Assembly: GCA_963973915.1 (NCBI GenBank)
Contig: CAXBBM010000009.1
Location: 66,499 to 130,498, forward strand
Length of the DNA: 64,000 nucleotides
DNA from: Polycyclovorans sp002706265
Lineage (GTDB): Bacteria; Pseudomonadota; Gammaproteobacteria; Nevskiales; Nevskiaceae
Reading direction: 5' to 3'
Made by a program: the position numbers and the translations under genes. Positions within the stretch are counted from its first letter, which is position 1. Each line of letters begins with the position of its first letter. Under the pieces are notes generated by a model. The model had not been told where the DNA came from, did not search any database, and saw only the letters and a program-made list of their open reading frames with translations. Of the stretch, positions 47,049 to 56,283 are shown in pieces.

Positions 47049-48820
47049 TACATGCGCTCCGGGGCACTGACGCCCAGCAAGGCCAGGCCGTTGCCGAGCA
47101 CCAGGCGCGTGGCTTCGCACAGGGCGAGACGTGCCGCCTGCAATGCGGCGTCGTCCACCAGAAACTTGTGCGCGTTGTAGTAGCTGTGAAACGCGTCGGC
47201 CAGTTCGTCCTTGAGATAGAACGCCATGCGGTGCGGCGCCAGATCTTGAGCCGCCGACGCGATGACGTCGGGAAAGCGCGCCAGGGCGGTCAGCAGACGC
47301 TTCTCGTGTTCGTTGTCGAGCCGGGCCAGATGCGCCAGCCCGGTGGCGCGATCGTAGACCGCGCCCGATTCCGCAAGCTGGGCAAACACGCTGCACAGCC
47401 GCGCGTGGGCGTACTGGACGTAATACACCGGGTTGTCGGTGGAACGGCTCTTGGCCAGGTCAACGTCGAATTCCAGGTGCTGCTCGTGGCCGCGCATCAG
47501 ATAGAAGAAGCGCGTGGCATCGGCGCCGGCCTCGTCGATCAACTCCTTGAGGGTGACGAAGTTGCCGCTGCGCTTGCCCATGCGCCCCGATGACAGCGTG
47601 ACGAACTGGATCAACTGCACGTCCAGGGCATCGTTGCGACCGGTGAGCGCTTCGATGGCCGCGCGCACCCGGGCGATGTAGCCGTGGTGGTCGGCGCCCC
47701 ATACATCGAGCAACCGTGGCCAGTCACGATCGAGCTTGTCGACGTGGTAGGCCAGATCGTTGCAGTAATAGGTGGCGGCGCCGTCAGCCTTGATCAACAC
47801 CCGGTCCTTCTCGTCGCCGAAGGCTTCCGACTTCATCCACACGGCGCCATCGCGGGTGTAGGTCAGGCCCTGCTCGCCCAGCCGCTTCAGCGCCTTGTCC
47901 ACGGCGCCTCGGGCCACCAGATCGGCCTCGCTGGTCCATTGGTCGAAGCGCACCGAAAAGGCGGCAAGGGTCGCGCGAATGGCGGCCAGTTGGTCGGTCA
48001 GTGCAGCGTGCCTGATCCGCTCGTAATCGGCCCCCAGGCCCTCGCGGCCGAGGGTGATCCAACGGTCGATGTGCGCTTCCTGCGACAGCTTGACGCGGTT
48101 CTTCTCGGCGTCATCGGCGCCTTCTGCCGCCACTTCTTCGGTTGGCAGCTCATCGATGCCGGCCACCCGGAACGCGTTGGCACCCACCTCGTCGTACAGC
48201 CGGTCGGCGGTCACGCGGATGTAGTCGGCCGGATAGGCACGCTTTGGAAACGCCAGCGCCACACCGCAACGCTGCAGATAACGCAGCCACACGCTGACGG
48301 TGAGCACGTCGGTCTGGCGCCCGGCATCGTTGATGTAGTACTCGCGCCACACCCGCCAGCCGGCGGCTTCCAGCAGATTGGCAACGGTGTCGCCATAGGC
48401 GGCGTTGCGCCCGTGCCCGACGTGCATCGGCCCGGTCGGGTTGGCCGAAACGAACTCGACCATGATGCGGCCACGACCACCGCTGTCGTCGCGGCCGTAA
48501 CGCGCTTCGGCCGCCAGAATATCGGGCACCACCGCCTGAAACGCCGCGGGGGCGAGGTGAAAGTTGATGAAGCCCGGCCCGGCAATATCGACCTTCGCGA
48601 CCCGGTCGGAAGGCGGCAGGGCGGCGACCAGCGCCTCGGCGACCTTGCGCGGTGGCAGGCCCAGCGGTTTGGCCAGCATCAACGCCAGATTGGTCTGGAA
48701 GTCACCGAAGCGCGGGTCCTTGGTGGCGTCAACCTGCGGCGCGGGCGGCACATCCAGAGGCCGTCCGGCGGTCACCGAGGCGAGTGCGGATTCGAGCAAG
48801 ACACCGAGGTGAGCCTTCAT
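47048..48820 (-). CDS. argS: Arginyl-tRNA synthetase
   Basis: 590 residues, class I synthetase. HIGH signature is seen as VGHGRNAAYGDTVANLL after VEFVSANPTGPMH; the KMSKS-equivalent loop is SSGRMGKRSGNFVTLKEL. The N-terminal Add-1 domain (MKAHLGVLLESALASV) and the C-terminal anticodon-binding domain (HRMAFYLKDELADAFHSYYNAHKFL) ending ALLGVSAPERM are complete. ATG at 48820 was preferred to an open 76-codon upstream extension because the family starts this way. Co-transcribed with the SPOR gene. Confidence 0.97.
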   Translation of the reverse strand: MKAHLGVLLESALASVTAGRPLDVPPAPQVDATKDPRFGDFQTNLALMLAKPLGLPPRKVAEALVAALPPSDRVAKVDIAGPGFINFHLAPAAFQAVVPDILAAEARYGRDDSGGRGRIMVEFVSANPTGPMHVGHGRNAAYGDTVANLLEAAGWRVWREYYINDAGRQTDVLTVSVWLRYLQRCGVALAFPKRAYPADYIRVTADRLYDEVGANAFRVAGIDELPTEEVAAEGADDAEKNRVKLSQEAHIDRWITLGREGLGADYERIRHAALTDQLAAIRATLAAFSVRFDQWTSEADLVARGAVDKALKRLGEQGLTYTRDGAVWMKSEAFGDEKDRVLIKADGAATYYCNDLAYHVDKLDRDWPRLLDVWGADHHGYIARVRAAIEALTGRNDALDVQLIQFVTLSSGRMGKRSGNFVTLKELIDEAGADATRFFYLMRGHEQHLEFDVDLAKSRSTDNPVYYVQYAHARLCSVFAQLAESGAVYDRATGLAHLARLDNEHEKRLLTALARFPDVIASAAQDLAPHRMAFYLKDELADAFHSYYNAHKFLVDDAALQAARLALCEATRLVLGNGLALLGVSAPERM

Positions 48821-48905
48821 TGACCTTGTAGCGAACGGGTGGGGCCGAGCATTGTACTCGGCTGATCCCGTTTGACCGTGCGCCGATTCGCAACCGGGTC
48901 GGCGA

Positions 48906-50096
48906 TCAGCCCGCCGGACGCTTGGCCGCCACTTCGAGGCCGCGGCGATAATGCGCCAGGGCGACGTCGACCTTCTGGTTGCGCTCGGCAAGCTGGCCCA
49001 GATGCCAGTACACCACCGGCGTGCCGTGCGATGCGGCGGCGGCTTCAAGGTAGCTGCCGGCCTTGCCCCACAGCCGGTTGCGCGCGCAGGTGAGGCCGGC
49101 GGCGATCAACAGCTCGGTTTCTTCGCCATAACGCTGCAGCCATTGTTCGATGCTGGCCAATTGCGCCACCGGATCAATGCTCTCAAGGCCGCCGAAGCAG
49201 CGCACCAGCTCGGCATCCCACCGGGATTTGAGCGCCCGGTTGATGACCGCCACCGCCTCGCTTTCGGCGTTGAGGCGGGCCAACGCCAGGGCATAGGCAC
49301 GCTGCACGCCGGGGTCGGCGCAGATTTCTGACTTGGCCTCATCCCACAGGGATTTCACCGTGGCCAGTTCGCCCGCGGCCGCCGCCCGCGTCAGCAGCAT
49401 GGTGAAGGCCTTGACGGTCAGCGGGAACCGGCTGTCCAGCGTCAGCGCCTTGCCCGGCCCCGACATGAGGGCATACAGCTCGCGGTACTCGCCGGCGCCC
49501 TCCAGCGCCTCGGCCAGCAACAGCAGGGCGACGCGACTTTTCGGGCTTTGCCCGTGATAGTGGCGGGCGGCGTCCAGCGCCCGTTGCGGCTCACCCGAGG
49601 CCGCCAGCAGCCGGATGCGTTCGGCCATCACGGTCTCAAGCGGTGGGTTTTCGAGCGCCAGGGCGCGGTCCAGATAGGCGTCGCGACGGTCGTAGGCGCC
49701 CTGGGCCTGCGCCGCACGTGCGGCTGCGACGTAGCTCAGGTCCTGCGCCTCGTGATCGGCGATGCCCCGCAACAGCGACTGCTCCGCCACGCGCGGCTCA
49801 CCGGTCACCAGCTCGCGCAGCCCCCGCACGAAATTCTGATGCGCCTTGTCGACACGGCGATCGCGCAGCCAGCCGCGGACCGACGACGGCAGCTGCAGGG
49901 CACCGCCGGTGACGCGGCTGATCAGCCAGAGGGCCAGCCAGACGGCCAGCAGCAGCAGGGCGAATCCCGCCAGGGTGCTTTCAAGCACCCAGCCCTGCCA
50001 GGTGAACAGCACGTAGCCGGCATCCACCCCGAGCACATAGGCGGCCACCGCGCCCGCAGCCAGCGCCGCCAGCAACACCATGACCAGCACGATCAT
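48906..50096 (-). CDS. hemY: HemY-type inner membrane protein
   Basis: 396 residues. Two N-terminal membrane helices (VMVLLAALAAGAVAAYVLG and LAGFALLLLAVWLALWLI) then the HemY N domain and TPR-like helices (YREL, AARHYHGQSPKSRVALLLLAEALEGAGEY, VVYWHLGQLAERNQKVDVALAHYRRGLE). This is the proteobacterial HemY found beside hemD/hemX, not the protoporphyrinogen oxidase also called HemY in Firmicutes. Role unclear, linked to haem synthesis or envelope. ATG overlaps the hemDX stop by 4 nt. Confidence 0.9.
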   Translation of the reverse strand: MIVLVMVLLAALAAGAVAAYVLGVDAGYVLFTWQGWVLESTLAGFALLLLAVWLALWLISRVTGGALQLPSSVRGWLRDRRVDKAHQNFVRGLRELVTGEPRVAEQSLLRGIADHEAQDLSYVAAARAAQAQGAYDRRDAYLDRALALENPPLETVMAERIRLLAASGEPQRALDAARHYHGQSPKSRVALLLLAEALEGAGEYRELYALMSGPGKALTLDSRFPLTVKAFTMLLTRAAAAGELATVKSLWDEAKSEICADPGVQRAYALALARLNAESEAVAVINRALKSRWDAELVRCFGGLESIDPVAQLASIEQWLQRYGEETELLIAAGLTCARNRLWGKAGSYLEAAAASHGTPVVYWHLGQLAERNQKVDVALAHYRRGLEVAAKRPAG

Positions 50097-51955
50097 TGCG
50101 CCCCCGGCTCAAGCTGGGCGCGCAGCAGGGTCAGGCTGCGGGTCAAATCCGGCAATTCCGCGACCTCCTGCTGGCGCTGCAGACGCTGGATCTCGGCCTC
50201 GAAGGCCGACACCGCGGGCTGATCCAGAGCGAAGTGCCGCGCCAGCCAGACGTGTGCCGAGGTGAGAATGCGCACGAAGTCGGCCACCTCGCCGGCCAGC
50301 CAGGCGGCGCGCGCGTTTTCGAGCTTCATGTGCAGCAGCAATGCGGTGGTCGCGGCGGCCGACTCGGGCAGCGCGCCGATGGTCTCGCCGCCTTCACGGC
50401 GCAACACGAACAGTTGCCGGAGGATGTCTCCCAGCCGGTCGAGCACCGGACGCTGGCCATCCAGGTCGACCGCAGAAAGGTCCATCTCGGGGGCCTCGCG
50501 GACGCTGGGGGCCAGCGGCAGCGCGTCGACCTGTTCGATCAGACTGGACAGGGCCAGCGCCACCCCTTCGCGATCAAAACGCGGCAACGCCGCCAGCGCC
50601 GCACGCTCGCGGGCCAGCGCTTCGCGGACTCCGTGCAGGCGCGGATCGGCAAGCCGCGCCAGACGATCATCGGCACGGGTGAGCGCGGCGGCCGCGCCCT
50701 TGACGTCGCCGGCCAGCAGCAGGCGCTCGTTGGCCAGCAGCAGCAGTTGTTCGACCGTGGTCAGGGTGATCTGCGAGCCGCCGAGATCGATGCGGTCCTT
50801 GAGCTGGCCAACGGCCTCGTCATAGCCCTCCATGCGCAGCTGCAATGCGGCGGTCTGATCACCGACCTGCTGGGCAATTTCGATGGTTTCGCGCTGCTGC
50901 CGCGACACCCCTTCGGCGATCTTCAGGGCCTGCTCGCCATCTTTCACCAACAGGGCGCGCGCGGTGTCGAGCTGCATCCAGGCCCAATAGCCAGCCGCCA
51001 CCCCGCCGACGCTGACCAGCAGCGCCAACACCGAGAAGAAAATGGCCACGCCGGCGCCGCGCCCACTGCGCGGCGCCCGGGTCGCGGCCGCTGCGGGGGG
51101 CTTGGGTGCCGTGGCCGGCTTGGAATCGGCAGGCACGGTCGAGGGTTCTACGGGCTTTGACGGGGAGTCGGACATGGAATGGACAGCACCAAAATGAGAA
51201 TAAAGCGCCGCGACGACGTCGGCATCGTAAGGGCCGGACGCCAGCACGGGCGCATCGGCATAGCCTAAAGACTTTGCATGATCGACGAGGCGCGGACTGA
51301 TGACCAGCCACCTCGGCGCCCCGACACCGTCAATGGGCCGGTCTGAGGCCTGCATCGCCGCGTGGTAGGCGCTCATCGCCTCGGCGCTGGTGAACAGCAC
51401 AAGTTCTGCGCCCTCAAGTGCGCTGGCCAACTGCGCGGCGTCGGGCGTCTCGGCCACCCGCCGGTAGACGGCCACGGTGTTCACGATGGCGCCCCGCTCG
51501 CGCAGCGTATCGGCGAGCAGGCTGCGCCCGCCCTCACCGGCAATCAGGGTCACCGTGGCCGCGCGCACGTCGCCCAGGCGAGGGTCGGCCAGCAAATCTT
51601 CAGAACGACTGCCCGACGCCGGCGACCAGGCGTTGACGCCAAGGGTCGCCAGCCTGGCCGCGGTGGCCTGGCCAATGGCAATGACCCGCGCGGGCCAGGG
51701 AATGGGGGGCGGCAGCGCCGCCAAGGGCGTCACCGCATTGACGCTGGTGACGATCCACACCTGCGTGCGGGCCTGCGCGGCGAGCGTCGTCGCCAGTGCG
51801 CCGGCGGGCATCACAGGCTCGATTCGCAGCAACGGCAGGGCGACCGGCTCGGCGCCCTCGCCGGCCAGCGCACGCATCAGCCCCTCGGCCTGATGCGCAG
51901 GCCGGGTGACGATGATGCGCCGCCCTTTGAGCGGTGAGGCGAGCGGCTTATTCAT
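50093..51955 (-). CDS. Fused uroporphyrinogen-III synthase and HemX
   Basis: 620 residues in one frame. The first 255 are uroporphyrinogen-III synthase, HemD (GRRIIVTRPAHQAEGLMRAL, VWIVTSVNAV, VIAIGQATAARL, VAVYRRVAE), which closes the tetrapyrrole ring. HemX follows: a Pro/Ala linker, membrane helix (AGVAIFFSVLALLVSVGGVAAGYWAW) and a coiled-coil periplasmic part with TLTTVEQLLLLANERLLLAGDVKGA. In many gammaproteobacteria the two are separate genes. An in-frame ATG at 51175, where E. coli-like HemX would start, might still give free HemX. ATG at 51955 gives the HemD start; it overlaps the DUF4124 gene by 8 nt. Confidence 0.9.
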   Translation of the reverse strand: MNKPLASPLKGRRIIVTRPAHQAEGLMRALAGEGAEPVALPLLRIEPVMPAGALATTLAAQARTQVWIVTSVNAVTPLAALPPPIPWPARVIAIGQATAARLATLGVNAWSPASGSRSEDLLADPRLGDVRAATVTLIAGEGGRSLLADTLRERGAIVNTVAVYRRVAETPDAAQLASALEGAELVLFTSAEAMSAYHAAMQASDRPIDGVGAPRWLVISPRLVDHAKSLGYADAPVLASGPYDADVVAALYSHFGAVHSMSDSPSKPVEPSTVPADSKPATAPKPPAAAATRAPRSGRGAGVAIFFSVLALLVSVGGVAAGYWAWMQLDTARALLVKDGEQALKIAEGVSRQQRETIEIAQQVGDQTAALQLRMEGYDEAVGQLKDRIDLGGSQITLTTVEQLLLLANERLLLAGDVKGAAAALTRADDRLARLADPRLHGVREALARERAALAALPRFDREGVALALSSLIEQVDALPLAPSVREAPEMDLSAVDLDGQRPVLDRLGDILRQLFVLRREGGETIGALPESAAATTALLLHMKLENARAAWLAGEVADFVRILTSAHVWLARHFALDQPAVSAFEAEIQRLQRQQEVAELPDLTRSLTLLRAQLEPGAQ

Positions 51956-52412
51956 GAGCCTGCGCCCGGTGCGCGCCTTGGCGCGCCGCATCCAGCGCTG
52001 CCCGATAGGCGGCGCGCGCGGCGCCCCCGGGGCAGTGCCGGGATTCCGAAACCCGGGTTTCGACCACCATCAGCCGCACCTGCTGGTCGGAATACCGGAA
52101 CTCGTAACCGCTGGGGCTCAGCCCGTACACCGCCGTCGCGGCCTGCAGGGTCGTGATGCGCGAGCGGGCCAGATCGCACTGGCGGGCGAACAGTTCAACC
52201 CACGCCGCCGGCACGGTAAATCCGCTGTCGTTGGCCGGCGGCACCCTGCGCGTCGCCAGCAGCTCACGCGTGAGGCGTTGGCCCTCAGCCATGTGCTGAT
52301 CGTCGTAATGAACCTGCCCGGCCGCATCGACCCACTTGTAAACGCCGGGCACGGCCATCGCCACCGACGATGCGCCAAGACCGGCAAGCAGCGCCAATCC
52401 CCACCCTTTCAT
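51948..52412 (-). CDS. DUF4124 secreted protein (second copy)
   Basis: 154 residues. Signal peptide LALLAGLGASSVAMA, then VYKWVDAAGQVHYDDQH, the DUF4124 signature, followed by a helical half with two Cys (FARQCDLARSRI, SESRHCPGG) likely paired in a disulfide. Periplasmic; function unknown. ATGA overlap with the upstream DUF4124 gene and 8-nt overlap with hemDX place it inside the haem operon. Confidence 0.8.
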   Translation of the reverse strand: MKGWGLALLAGLGASSVAMAVPGVYKWVDAAGQVHYDDQHMAEGQRLTRELLATRRVPPANDSGFTVPAAWVELFARQCDLARSRITTLQAATAVYGLSPSGYEFRYSDQQVRLMVVETRVSESRHCPGGAARAAYRAALDAARQGAHRAQAHE

Positions 52413-52861
52413 GGCGCGCCCGCGGCATCATCACAGGCACGGCTGACCTCCATTTCGGCGCGGGCGAGCAACTGCTCGCGTCGGCCGGGGTCAACGGGCC
52501 GCTCGACCCCCAGACGATCGGTCTCGAAAATTGCGACGGCATTCAGATAGGCGTCGTACTGCGCCCGTGCCTGGCTGCAAGGTGTCTCGACGGGAGCGTC
52601 TTGCAGGTCGGTGACGGGCAACTCGGCGGGCGGCGTGCTGGCCGCGCGGCCCTCCGGAACCTCGGCCCCAATCTGCCTTGGCACCGCCTTGGCCTGACTC
52701 GGCGCGGACGTTGCATCGCCGAAGTGAACGCGGCCCTGGGCATCCTCCCACCGATAGATGGTGGACGCCGCACTGCCCGCCGACAGCGGCAACACGCACA
52801 ACAGCGCCAGCGCCCCACACCAGCGGCTGACAGTCGCGACGTTCAGGAACGGAATCACCAT
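52409..52861 (-). CDS. DUF4124 secreted protein (first copy)
   Basis: 150 residues from ATG 52861 (10 codons shorter than the open frame). Signal peptide GALALLCVLPLSAGSAAS, then TIYRWEDAQGRVHFGDATSAP, the DUF4124 signature, and a tail with Cys pair (ETPCSQARAQYDAYL, VSRACDDAAG). It seems to be a diverged paralogue of the next gene; both have one DUF4124 unit plus a helical tail with similarly spaced Cys. First gene of the run ending with hemY. Confidence 0.8.
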   Translation of the reverse strand: MVIPFLNVATVSRWCGALALLCVLPLSAGSAASTIYRWEDAQGRVHFGDATSAPSQAKAVPRQIGAEVPEGRAASTPPAELPVTDLQDAPVETPCSQARAQYDAYLNAVAIFETDRLGVERPVDPGRREQLLARAEMEVSRACDDAAGAP

Positions 52862-52975
52862 GGCTTGAGAATAGCGGTTCGCCCGCGTCAACGAAAACCA
52901 CGGCGACGCGATTCATCCGGATCAGGGCTGCCGCCGGGCACGACACTCGGCGGTCAGCGGCCCTAAACTCCGGTC

Positions 52976-53845
52976 ATGATTCGCGTCCTGGTCGTCGTCA
53001 TGCTGGCATTCACCTGGACGGGGTGGCTGCAGCATCGCGCCGCTCAGGAGGTCGCGACCTGGATCGCCACGCTTCGCCCGCACGTGCTGGTGCGCTACGA
53101 GCACCTGAGGGCCTGGCCCGGGCAGGCCATCCAGCTTCACCACGTCACCCTGGAGCCGGTGGGCAGCTGGCGCGAGGGGCTGGGCCTGCCGGTGGGTTAC
53201 CGGGTGCGCGCGGCGCAACTCACCTGGGGCCAGGCCGATGCCGCAACCGGCGAGCGCACGGTGCAACTGGACGGACTGACGGTGCCGCTTGAGGGCCTGC
53301 CCGAACACCTCGCACTGCCGCTGCAACGCAGCGGCTTCGAGTCGCTCACCGGCGCATTGCATCTGGTGGCGCAGCCGCCCCTGAACGGCCTGCCGTGGCA
53401 CTGGACGCTGGCGTGGCAGGGCGACATGGGCCTGACAGCGCGGCTGGGTGTGCGTTTCGAGGCCGGCCCCGCCTTTCCGGCGTTCACTTTGCAGGGCATG
53501 ACCCTGGTCGATGCCACCCTGCGCGTCGACGATGCGCAAGGCGTGCTCGACCGCATTCAATACAGCGCCGCACTGGCGTCCCGTCGCCCGGTGAAAGCCT
53601 GGGCCGATGCCACGGTGCAGCGCCTGTTGCATGCCGCGGCCGCGGCCGACTGGATGCCGCCGCCGTCTCTGGTCACCACCCTGGAACGTGGCCTGCGTGC
53701 ACCGCAGTCATTCGTCCTCAAGGTGGCGCCGCCGGCGCCGGTGCGGCTGGATCAGGTGCACCTGTATGCCAGCGAAGACCGCTGGGCCCTGCTGGGCGTC
53801 GCGTTCGCCCTGTCGCCACCGCGCATCGCCAGCGAGAGCCGTTGA
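52976..53845 (+). CDS. Hypothetical membrane-anchored protein
   Basis: 289 residues, divergent from the DUF4124-hem operon. N-terminal membrane anchor or signal (VLVVVMLAFTWTGWL), then a beta-rich periplasmic body (VLVRYEHLRAWPGQAIQLHHVTLEP, LTWGQADAATGERTVQLDGLTVPL). The layout recalls AsmA/DUF748-like or type II secretion N-like proteins, but no signature is certain. Probably periplasmic and attached to the inner membrane. Confidence 0.6.
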   Translation: MIRVLVVVMLAFTWTGWLQHRAAQEVATWIATLRPHVLVRYEHLRAWPGQAIQLHHVTLEPVGSWREGLGLPVGYRVRAAQLTWGQADAATGERTVQLDGLTVPLEGLPEHLALPLQRSGFESLTGALHLVAQPPLNGLPWHWTLAWQGDMGLTARLGVRFEAGPAFPAFTLQGMTLVDATLRVDDAQGVLDRIQYSAALASRRPVKAWADATVQRLLHAAAAADWMPPPSLVTTLERGLRAPQSFVLKVAPPAPVRLDQVHLYASEDRWALLGVAFALSPPRIASESR

Positions 53846-53900
53846 CGCCGGGGCCGGCCCGGCGCTGCAGCCGGCGGGGAACCGGACTGCCCGGCCTGGA

Positions 53901-54239
53901 CTAGACCGCTTCGATTCCGGCCTCACCGGTACGAATGCGAATGGTTTGCTCAAGGTCGTACACGAACACCTTGCCGTCGCCGATCTGGCCGGTTCGCGCG
54001 GCCTTGCTGATGGCCTCGATGGCGGGGTCGAGTTGGTCCGGGGCCAGCGCCACCTCCAGCTTGATCTTGGGCAGCAGGTCCACCACATACTCGGCACCCC
54101 GATACAACTCGGTGTGGCCTTTCTGCCGGCCGAATCCACGCACCTCGGTCACCGTCATGCCCTGCACGCCCAGATCGGCCAGCGCCTCACGGACAGCGTC
54201 GAGCTTGAACGGCTTGATGATGGCAACGAGCATTTTCAC
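53901..54239 (-). CDS. P-II nitrogen regulatory protein (second copy)
   Basis: 112 residues, trimeric sensor of 2-oxoglutarate and ATP/ADP. T-loop GFGRQKGHTELYRGAEYVVDLLPK contains Tyr51 in YRGAEY, the uridylylation site; the C-terminal TGQIGDGKVFVYDLEQTIRIRTGE is the second P-II signature. Lies downstream of the amtB terminator on the same strand, so it likely has its own promoter; no sigma-54 site was noticed for it. Could act as GlnB (general) while the copy before amtB acts as GlnK. Confidence 0.92.
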   Translation of the reverse strand: MKMLVAIIKPFKLDAVREALADLGVQGMTVTEVRGFGRQKGHTELYRGAEYVVDLLPKIKLEVALAPDQLDPAIEAISKAARTGQIGDGKVFVYDLEQTIRIRTGEAGIEAV

Positions 54240-54330
54240 GGGAGGCGCTCCAACTCAGAAATGAAGAGCTGGCAGTGTAGCGCCGTCGCCTGCCTCGGCG
54301 CTGACTGGCGCCCATCAACGTTGCAGACGC

Positions 54331-54360
54331 GAAAAAGGGCGGGTCCGAAGACCCGCCCCC
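54331..54360 (-). terminator. Terminator after amtB
   Basis: Stem GGGCGGGTC / GACCCGCCC with CGAA loop; CTTTTTC follows on the minus strand. It separates amtB from the second P-II gene. Confidence 0.85.
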
Positions 54361-54419
54361 ATTCCACCCGCCGGAGGAGGAGACCGGCGGCGTAACTCCT
54401 TGCAGCATTTACCGTGCCA

Positions 54420-55781
54420 TTAGCCCTGCTTGAACTCGGGATAGGCTTCCATGCCGCATTCGACGATGTCGACGCCTTCGGCTTCTTCCTCTTCGGTAAC
54501 CCGCAGACCCATGATGGCCTTGAAGATCAAGCCGACGATCAAGGTGGTTCCGAAGGTCCAGCCGAAGATCACCGCAATGCCGACCAGCTGGCCGGTGAAG
54601 GTTGCGTCGCCATTGGCCAGCAGCACCGCAAGCACGCCCCAGATGCCGACCGTGCCGTGCACCGAAATGGCCCCCACCGGATCGTCGATCTTCAGCTTGT
54701 CGAGGAACAGGATGGAGACGAACACCAGCACGCCGCCCACCACACCGATCAGCGTTGCGAGCCCGGCCGACGGTGACAGCGGATCGGCCGTAATCGCCAC
54801 CAGACCGGCCAGCGCGCCGTTGATTGCCATGGTGAGGTCCGCCTTGCCGAAGCGAAATTTCGCCATCAACAGCGCCGCCAGCAAGCCACCGCTGGCCGCC
54901 ATGTTGGTGTTGACGAACACACGCGCCACGTTGTTGGCCGAATCGACGCTGGCCACCGCCAGCTCCGAACCGCCGTTGAAGCCGAACCAGCCCATCCACA
55001 GAATGAACATGCCCAGCGCCGCCAGCGGAAGGTTGGCCCCGGGAATCGGGTTGACCCGGCCATCGGCAGCGTACTTGCCCTTGCGAGGACCGACGAGAAT
55101 CACCAGCGCCAGTGCCGCAGCCGCGCCACAGAGGTGCACGATGCCGGAGCCCGCATAGTCGGAGTATCCGAAGGTTTCACCCAGGAAGCCGCCGCCCCAG
55201 CTCCACATGCCCTGAATCGGGTAGATGAACCCGGTCATGATCACGGCGAAGCCAAGGAATGCCCACAGCTTCATGCGCTCGGCCACCGCGCCCGAGACGA
55301 TGGACATGGCCGTTGCCACGAACACCACCTGGAAGAAGAAGTCCGACAGGCTTGAGTAATACGGCGCGTCTTCGCCACCGGCGTTGACGACATCTGCCGC
55401 GTGGTCTTCCATCGACAGGATGAGATCCAGACCGGGGAAGTACATGCCCGCTTCGGTGTACATGAAGTTGTAGCCGATCAGCAGATACATGATGCAGGCC
55501 GTCGCGAACAGTGCGACGTTCTTGGTGAGGATTTCGACCGTGTTCTTGGAACGGACGAGGCCCGCTTCAAGCATCGAGAAACCTGCGGCCATCCACATCA
55601 CGAAGGCACCCGACACCAGAAAGTAGAAGGTGTCCAGCGCATAAGCGAGTTCAGCGGTGCTGATGCCCGATGCCACTTCGGCGGCGGCCTCGACCATGAC
55701 CTCCGCCTCCTGCGCTGAGACCCCGAATGCGGCCCCCGCCCCGACGGCCAGCATCAGCCATTTCATAACAGAACGATTCAT
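54420..55781 (-). CDS. amtB: Ammonium transporter AmtB
   Basis: 453 residues with signal peptide (LMLAVGAGAAFGVSAQ) and eleven helices. The twin-His pore is visible: GSGIVHLCGAAAALAL and AISVHGTVGIWGVLA; Asp of the S1 site is in FGYSDYAGSGIVH. A longer N-terminal periplasmic part (QEAEVMVEAAAEVASG) and an acidic C-terminal tail (RVTEEEEAEGVDIVECGMEAYPEF) frame the channel; the tail is where GlnK docks. ATG at 55781 was chosen because the preceding open frame lies antisense to glnK. 19 bp after glnK, same transcript. Confidence 0.96.
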   Translation of the reverse strand: MNRSVMKWLMLAVGAGAAFGVSAQEAEVMVEAAAEVASGISTAELAYALDTFYFLVSGAFVMWMAAGFSMLEAGLVRSKNTVEILTKNVALFATACIMYLLIGYNFMYTEAGMYFPGLDLILSMEDHAADVVNAGGEDAPYYSSLSDFFFQVVFVATAMSIVSGAVAERMKLWAFLGFAVIMTGFIYPIQGMWSWGGGFLGETFGYSDYAGSGIVHLCGAAAALALVILVGPRKGKYAADGRVNPIPGANLPLAALGMFILWMGWFGFNGGSELAVASVDSANNVARVFVNTNMAASGGLLAALLMAKFRFGKADLTMAINGALAGLVAITADPLSPSAGLATLIGVVGGVLVFVSILFLDKLKIDDPVGAISVHGTVGIWGVLAVLLANGDATFTGQLVGIAVIFGWTFGTTLIVGLIFKAIMGLRVTEEEEAEGVDIVECGMEAYPEFKQG

Positions 55782-55800
55782 CGTGTTCTCTCCTTGGATG

Positions 55801-56139
55801 TCAAAGTGCGTCGTCGCCGGTTTCGCCGGTACGAATGCGAATGGCCTGCTCGATGGCGGTGACGAAAATCTTCCCGTCGCCGATCTTCCCTGTGTGCGCG
55901 GCCTTGGTAATGGCGTCGATGGCCGATTCCACCTTGTCGTCATCCACGCCGACTTCCACCTTCACCTTCGGCAGAAAATCAACGACGTACTCCGCACCGC
56001 GGTACAGCTCGGTGTGCCCCTTTTGCCGCCCAAACCCTTTCACTTCGGTAACCGTAATCCCGGCGACCCCGATGTCCGAGAGCGCTTCACGCACCTCGTC
56101 CAGCTTGAAAGGCTTGATGATGGCTGCGATCAATTTCAT
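55801..56139 (-). CDS. glnK: P-II protein GlnK, paired with amtB
   Basis: 112 residues. T-loop GFGRQKGHTELYRGAEYVVDFLPK with Tyr51, and C-terminal TGKIGDGKIFVTAIEQAIRIRTGE. Placed just before amtB in one operon, the standard glnKamtB pair, so GlnK should block AmtB when nitrogen is ample. ATG at 56139 has AGGAGT seven bases upstream; a GTG three codons earlier is possible. A sigma-54-type promoter lies about 75 bp upstream. Confidence 0.95.
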   Translation of the reverse strand: MKLIAAIIKPFKLDEVREALSDIGVAGITVTEVKGFGRQKGHTELYRGAEYVVDFLPKVKVEVGVDDDKVESAIDAITKAAHTGKIGDGKIFVTAIEQAIRIRTGETGDDAL

Positions 56140-56211
56140 CGAAATCACTCCTGGTAGCGATGTTGTTGGTTGAGATCCAGGCAGCCTGTTCCCGGATTCC
56201 GCAGGGACACA

Positions 56212-56229
56212 AGCAGGGACCGTGCCAAA
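56212..56229 (-). promoter_or_regulatory. Sigma-54 promoter of glnK-amtB
   Basis: Minus strand reads TTTGGCACGGTCCCTGCT: TGGCACG at -24, four bases, then CTGCT at -12 (consensus TTGCW). GG and GC are correctly spaced. It lies about 75 bp before the glnK start, so NtrC/RpoN control under nitrogen limitation is expected. Confidence 0.8.
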
Positions 56230-56283
56230 CAGCCCTGCACAGCGATCCAGCGAACGGTCGCGAGGCCGCGCTACACTTCAGCC

